A stretch of DNA of 64,000 bases, taken from assembly GCA_003241685.1 (NCBI GenBank), contig QFPJ01000008.1, positions 44,481-108,480 of the forward strand. Reading direction: 5' to 3'. Within the stretch, counting starts at the first letter, position 1; each line of letters begins with the position of its first letter. The translations under genes were made by a program, and so were the position numbers. This DNA comes from Sphingopyxis macrogoltabida. GTDB taxonomy: Bacteria > Pseudomonadota > Alphaproteobacteria > Sphingomonadales > Sphingomonadaceae. Under the pieces are notes generated by a model. That model ran no database searches and was not told the DNA's origin. It saw only the letters and a program-made list of their open reading frames with translations. Below, one piece after another: positions 61,104-64,000 of this stretch.

Positions 61104-61273
61104 ACTTTTCGAAATGCCCGGAAATGCGCCAATCTTGGACAAAGCAAAGCCCCGCTCCCGATTAACGGTCGACAAAGGAAATGGCTCCGTCATTGCGCCA
61201 CGCTTCGTCTTGAACTTGTCACGGCTGGACGATGAGTTAAAAGCTCGCTGCGACAAGACGAAGGATGGGATGG

Positions 61274-62557
61274 ATGCTGGAAGCGCAACGCGCGGCGTTT
61301 TTCGCCGACCTGCCGGTGTCGCCGGCCATGCGGTGCGATCGGCTGCGGCGCTGTGCGCTGATGATCGCGGAGAACGCCGACGCGCTGTGCGATGCGTTGG
61401 CGATCGACCATCCGAATCAGGATCGGGCAGCCGCACGGTTTGGAGAGTGTGTCCCGTCGCTGGCGGTGCTTTGCGCTGCCGAAGCCAGCGTCGCGCATCG
61501 GATTCGCCCGGCCGGGCGCGCGGGCGTCCTCGGCTGGCTTTCGCGCGATCCTGTCGATTATCTGCCGGTCGGTATCGTCGGCATCGCCGTCCCGGCATCA
61601 CGCCCGCTGCTCGCCATGGCAAGCCTGCTTGCGGGCGCCTTTGCCGCCGGTAACCGGGCGATCGTCGCGGTGGAGGGCCCCGCTTCGCAATTCGGCGGGC
61701 TCATCGCCGATATGGTGCCCCGCTATTTCGACCCGCTGGAACTGAGCGTCGCGTCCCGAACGGCTTTCGCCGCGCTGCCGTTCGACCTGCGGGTATCGGG
61801 CGCGGCGCAAATCGGCGAGGACAGGGCAGGGGACGAGCGGATGACGATCATGCACCCCGGCCCGTCGCCCGTCGTTTTCGGCCGCTCGGCCGACTATGCC
61901 CGCGCCGCGGAGGATATTATCGCGCGCAAGCGGCCCGATGATGGCCGCGCGCCGCTGGCGCCAGACTATCTGCTCGTGCCCGACGATCGCGAGGAAGAGG
62001 CGGCGAACTGGCTCTGGCGGGCGGCGATGAAGGCCGACGGCGGACAAGCGGCGGCCACGGCGGAGGAGCAGCTTCGCCTGCAACAACTGCTCGACGACGC
62101 GCGGGCGCGCGGCGCCGAGGTGCTGACGGCGGACGGACGCGGCGCGGCGGGGGCATTTCATATCCTCCGCCACGCCAGCGACGATATGCTGGTGATGCAA
62201 AGCGGTTTTCAGGGGCCGATCCTGCCCATCCGCAATTATACGACCGTCGCGGATGCGATCGCGATCAGTCATCGCCGTCCGGTGCCGCTCGCCATCTATT
62301 ATCATGGCAGCGACGCCGACGAGCACCGGCATCTGCTGGACAGGATGTTTTTGCCCCGGTCGGCGACCGAGGACCATATTCGCGCACGGGCGCGGATCGA
62401 TGCCGCGATGACGCTGAATATCGGGCCCGGCGAGGCCGCGTTCCGCAGGTTCAGCCGCCCGCGCCCTGCCGCGCGTCATCCGGTGCATCGCCTGGCGCGC
62501 TGGTTCGCGCGCGGCACGGCCGACGATCGGACCGATACCGCGTCCGCAATGCGCTGA
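61274..62557 (+). CDS. Aldehyde dehydrogenase-fold pseudoenzyme
   Basis: This 427-residue protein matches coniferyl-type aldehyde dehydrogenases in its N-terminal half (MLEAQRAAFFADLPVSP, PVGIVGIAVPASRPLLAMASLLAGAFAAGNRAI). The three hallmark residues are gone. The K of the NAD-binding KPSE motif becomes Ala132, the catalytic E of ELGGKSP becomes Met193 (MHPGPSP), and the catalytic C of GQTCxAPDY becomes Pro227 (GRAPLAPDY). The C-terminus is divergent. It therefore cannot catalyse oxidation as known, and a binding or scaffold role in the EPS locus is more likely. Start at ATG 61274 with AAGGA 8 bases upstream; an ATG three codons earlier overlaps that site. Confidence 0.82.
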   Translation: MLEAQRAAFFADLPVSPAMRCDRLRRCALMIAENADALCDALAIDHPNQDRAAARFGECVPSLAVLCAAEASVAHRIRPAGRAGVLGWLSRDPVDYLPVGIVGIAVPASRPLLAMASLLAGAFAAGNRAIVAVEGPASQFGGLIADMVPRYFDPLELSVASRTAFAALPFDLRVSGAAQIGEDRAGDERMTIMHPGPSPVVFGRSADYARAAEDIIARKRPDDGRAPLAPDYLLVPDDREEEAANWLWRAAMKADGGQAAATAEEQLRLQQLLDDARARGAEVLTADGRGAAGAFHILRHASDDMLVMQSGFQGPILPIRNYTTVADAIAISHRRPVPLAIYYHGSDADEHRHLLDRMFLPRSATEDHIRARARIDAAMTLNIGPGEAAFRRFSRPRPAARHPVHRLARWFARGTADDRTDTASAMR

Positions 62558-62594
62558 TCGCGCGGGCGCCACGGAATACCGCATCGCGCTGGCG

Positions 62595-62613
62595 TTGTGC
62601 GGTGCAGCATGAA
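62595..62613 (+). promoter_or_regulatory. EPS-locus element 5
   Basis: TTGTGCGGTGCAGCATGAA, 11 bases before the beta-helix ATG. It contains GTGC-N3-GCAG-CAT and shares the 10-mer GGTGCAGCAT with element 2. Its closeness to the start codon suggests a leaderless message or a later start. Confidence 0.4.
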
Positions 62614-62624
62614 CAATTCGCCGC

Positions 62625-63563
62625 ATGTCCGATATGTCGCCCGGCTTCGCCAAGGATGCGGTCCGGATCGCCGCCCGGGGCGAGCAGGTCTATGTCGTGC
62701 GGTCGGGTCGCAGCTATCGCCATATCCGCGCGCGCGACGTCGGCAACGGCCTGTTCGTGATCCGCGAGCCGGTTCGCAACGTTCGGATATCGGACGTCCG
62801 GGTCGACGGCGGCTATCGGGTGATCGAAAATACGGTGGCGCCCGATCTGGTGTCGGCGGGCTGCGTGGGCCTTCAGGTTCGCGGCGCGCGGGCGACCGGC
62901 CTCGGACGCAGCTTCGCCCGCATCCGTTACGACAGTCACCACGGCGTATTCGAGGATATCAGCGCGAGCGGGACGTTGCAGACGGGATCGACCGACCTGC
63001 CGGTCGGCATCGGCTTTGCCGACACCGCGCATGATTTCCGGATCGAACGCTGTTTCATGCGCGGCTTTCAATGGAAGCGCGGCGATCGGCAATATTGGAA
63101 CGGCGACGGATTTTCGACCGAGCGGGGCAATGCGCGCTTTCTGTTCCGCCAATGCGCGGCATGGGACAACAGCGACGGCGGCTTCGACCTGAAATCCACC
63201 GAAACGCTGCTCGACGATTGTATCAGCGGACGCAACGCCCGCAATTTCCGGCTGTGGACCAGCATGCGCGCGACGCGGCTGATCAGCCTCGATCCGATCA
63301 AGATCGGCGGAATCGGGGATACCAATCATTTTTCGATCATGGCCAAACAGGGGGCGACCGAACCGCTGGTCATCTATATCGAGCATCTGACGGTCAAAAG
63401 CGACCTGCGCTGGCCGATTTTCGATATTCACAACGGCCCGGCGAAGATCATCATCGGATCGCACGATATTCAGGTGCCGTCCGGAACCCAGCTGGTCCGC
63501 CCGCGCAGCGGCGGAACCGTGCCCGGCGGCATCCTGTTCAAAACCACGCCGCCGACATTGTAG
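62625..63563 (+). CDS. Right-handed parallel beta-helix protein
   Basis: This 312-residue protein repeats short strands (VRNVRISDVRVDGGYRVIEN, DFRIERCFMRGF, FLFRQCAAWDNSDGGFDLKSTETLLDDCISG), the pectate-lyase-like solenoid pattern. A conserved HDFRIERC-type cysteine ladder is visible. Such proteins in EPS loci are often polysaccharide lyases or epimerases. No signal peptide is encoded and an in-frame stop (62610) lies just upstream, so the product is cytosolic or uses a non-classical route. The start codon is uncertain because a strong ribosome site is absent. Confidence 0.75.
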   Translation: MSDMSPGFAKDAVRIAARGEQVYVVRSGRSYRHIRARDVGNGLFVIREPVRNVRISDVRVDGGYRVIENTVAPDLVSAGCVGLQVRGARATGLGRSFARIRYDSHHGVFEDISASGTLQTGSTDLPVGIGFADTAHDFRIERCFMRGFQWKRGDRQYWNGDGFSTERGNARFLFRQCAAWDNSDGGFDLKSTETLLDDCISGRNARNFRLWTSMRATRLISLDPIKIGGIGDTNHFSIMAKQGATEPLVIYIEHLTVKSDLRWPIFDIHNGPAKIIIGSHDIQVPSGTQLVRPRSGGTVPGGILFKTTPPTL

Positions 63564-63607
63564 AACGGTTCGGGGTAAAACGGTCCGGGGCAAAACGGTC
63601 CGGGCGC
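63563..63607 (+). repeat. Three tandem copies of a 15-bp repeat
   Basis: gaacggttcggggta, aaacggtccggggca and aaacggtccgggcgc follow the beta-helix gene's stop codon without gap. They diverge by 1-4 bases from one another. There is no coding interpretation. Confidence 0.85.
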
Positions 63608-63636
63608 AGTTTGGACACGCTTCGACGCCCGGCTCT

Positions 63637-63654
63637 TGCTGCGCCGCAGCATAA
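63637..63654 (+). promoter_or_regulatory. EPS-locus element 6 (perfect dyad TGCTGCG-C-CGCAGCA)
   Basis: A 7-bp perfect inverted repeat with one central base followed by TAA. It contains CTGC-GCC-GCAG, exactly the published PhaR form. It lies 144 bases before the galU start. Confidence 0.5.
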
Positions 63655-63797
63655 GTGAGCAGCTATTGTCCATCAGCACCGGTCGCCGCTGACGCGAATC
63701 CCGCCGATCCACGGGGAACGGCGGATTTCCGACTGCGACGCCGAGATAGCCGATACTGGTTTGGGGGGGGACCCAGCTACCAGGAAAGGGTGGACAT

Positions 63798-64000
63798 ATG
63801 CGAAAGATACGCAAGGCCGTATTCCCCATCGGCGGTCTTGGAACCCGGTTCCTTCCGGCGACCAAATCCATGCCGAAGGAAATGCTTCCGATCGTCGACC
63901 GGCCGCTGATCCAATATGCCGTCGATGAAGCCCGCGAGGCGGGAATCGAACAGTTCATCTTCGTCACCGGCCGCGGCAAGCATATGATCGAGGATCATTT
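63798..64000 (+). CDS. galU: UTP-glucose-1-phosphate uridylyltransferase (cut by window edge)
   Basis: Only the first 67 residues are inside. They read AVFPIGGLGTRFLPATKSMPKEMLP and VDRPLIQYAVDEAREAGI, the GalU nucleotidyltransferase start with the G-x-G-T-R-x-P-K signature. GalU makes UDP-glucose, the substrate of ugd and probably of the priming transferase, so it belongs functionally to the EPS locus. The start is supported by AGGAAAGGGTGGA upstream. Confidence 0.95.
   Translation, partial: MRKIRKAVFPIGGLGTRFLPATKSMPKEMLPIVDRPLIQYAVDEAREAGIEQFIFVTGRGKHMIEDH

Larger units (their letters stand above)
60959..61264. other. Divergent regulatory region between ugd and the ALDH-like gene
   Basis: This 306-base interval carries no supported gene. 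It holds the EPS element 4 for ugd (60995-61014, minus) and a perfect 14-bp palindrome GCAATCGCGATTGC (61090-61103). No convincing -35/-10 pair was identified for the plus-strand gene. Confidence 0.6.

Noticed and set aside
1..64000. CRISPR arrays, prophage genes, insertion sequences, rRNA
   Set aside because: No repeats of CRISPR size and spacing, no transposase, integrase or capsid signature, and no rRNA sequence were seen.

Overview
The window is GC-rich, densely packed chromosomal DNA from an alphaproteobacterium, most probably a member of the Sphingomonadales (Sphingomonas/Sphingopyxis-like). This rests on a GcrA cell-cycle regulator, an F0 ATP-synthase operon with a duplicated b/b' subunit that is separate from F1, a FecI-FecR-TonB receptor trio, sphingomonad-style recO-leuB-metZ-apaG order, and a large exopolysaccharide locus. 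I see no prophage, insertion sequence or CRISPR array. The assignment is from protein recognition by eye, not from a database search.

Positions 1-25,300 are mainly housekeeping. The left edge cuts purB. Then come two tandem small secreted proteins (one EF-hand), rnk and radC, a ydbH-ynbE-ydbL envelope lipid-transport operon, and the F0 operon atpI-atpB-atpE-atpF'-atpF. These are followed by an SDR/GST pair divergent from a long run uvrC, thioesterase, recO, leuB, metZ, apaG and a LysR regulator, and then a serine hydrolase, parE, an outer-membrane barrel, a thioesterase/gcrA pair, an unpaired ABC-2 permease, hspQ, a Yip1 protein and tRNA-Ser(CGA).

Positions 25,400-45,300 are metabolic and surface genes: a secreted beta-propeller amidohydrolase, a CaiB-type CoA-transferase, yghU with a TetR-like operator, an orphan TadE/TadG pair, a Phd-like plus PAS gene that appears frameshifted, two partner acyl-CoA dehydrogenases with a recognisable promoter, the FecI/FecR/TonB-receptor system, a large autotransporter and a Dyp-type peroxidase.

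Positions 45,437-64,000 are an exopolysaccharide locus. It encodes a priming sugar-phosphate transferase, a Wzx-like flippase, a Wza-like export lipoprotein, an outer-membrane barrel, five further glycosyltransferases (GT2 x2, GT4 x2, GT25), pyruvyl- and acyl-transferases, UDP-glucose dehydrogenase, a UDP-glucuronate-epimerase-like enzyme and the start of galU. Odd partners are a membrane-anchored endonuclease/exonuclease/phosphatase-fold protein, an aldehyde-dehydrogenase-fold pseudoenzyme, a beta-helix protein without signal peptide and a tiny Tat-signal protein. No polymerase (Wzy), ligase or Wzc-like co-polymerase is visible here.

The most interesting non-coding signal is a short shared element of the form (Y/G)YGC-N3/4-GCARCA followed by an A/T-rich tract. 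It lies upstream of six transcription units of this locus. It resembles the published PhaR/AniA carbon-storage regulator site CTGC-N3/4-GCAG, which would suggest coordinated control of the locus. Other points worth a second look are a mutually exclusive hairpin/G-quadruplex at 40,867-40,909, an attenuator-like leader before the F0 operon, the Phd-PAS frameshift and the catalytically dead aldehyde dehydrogenase.
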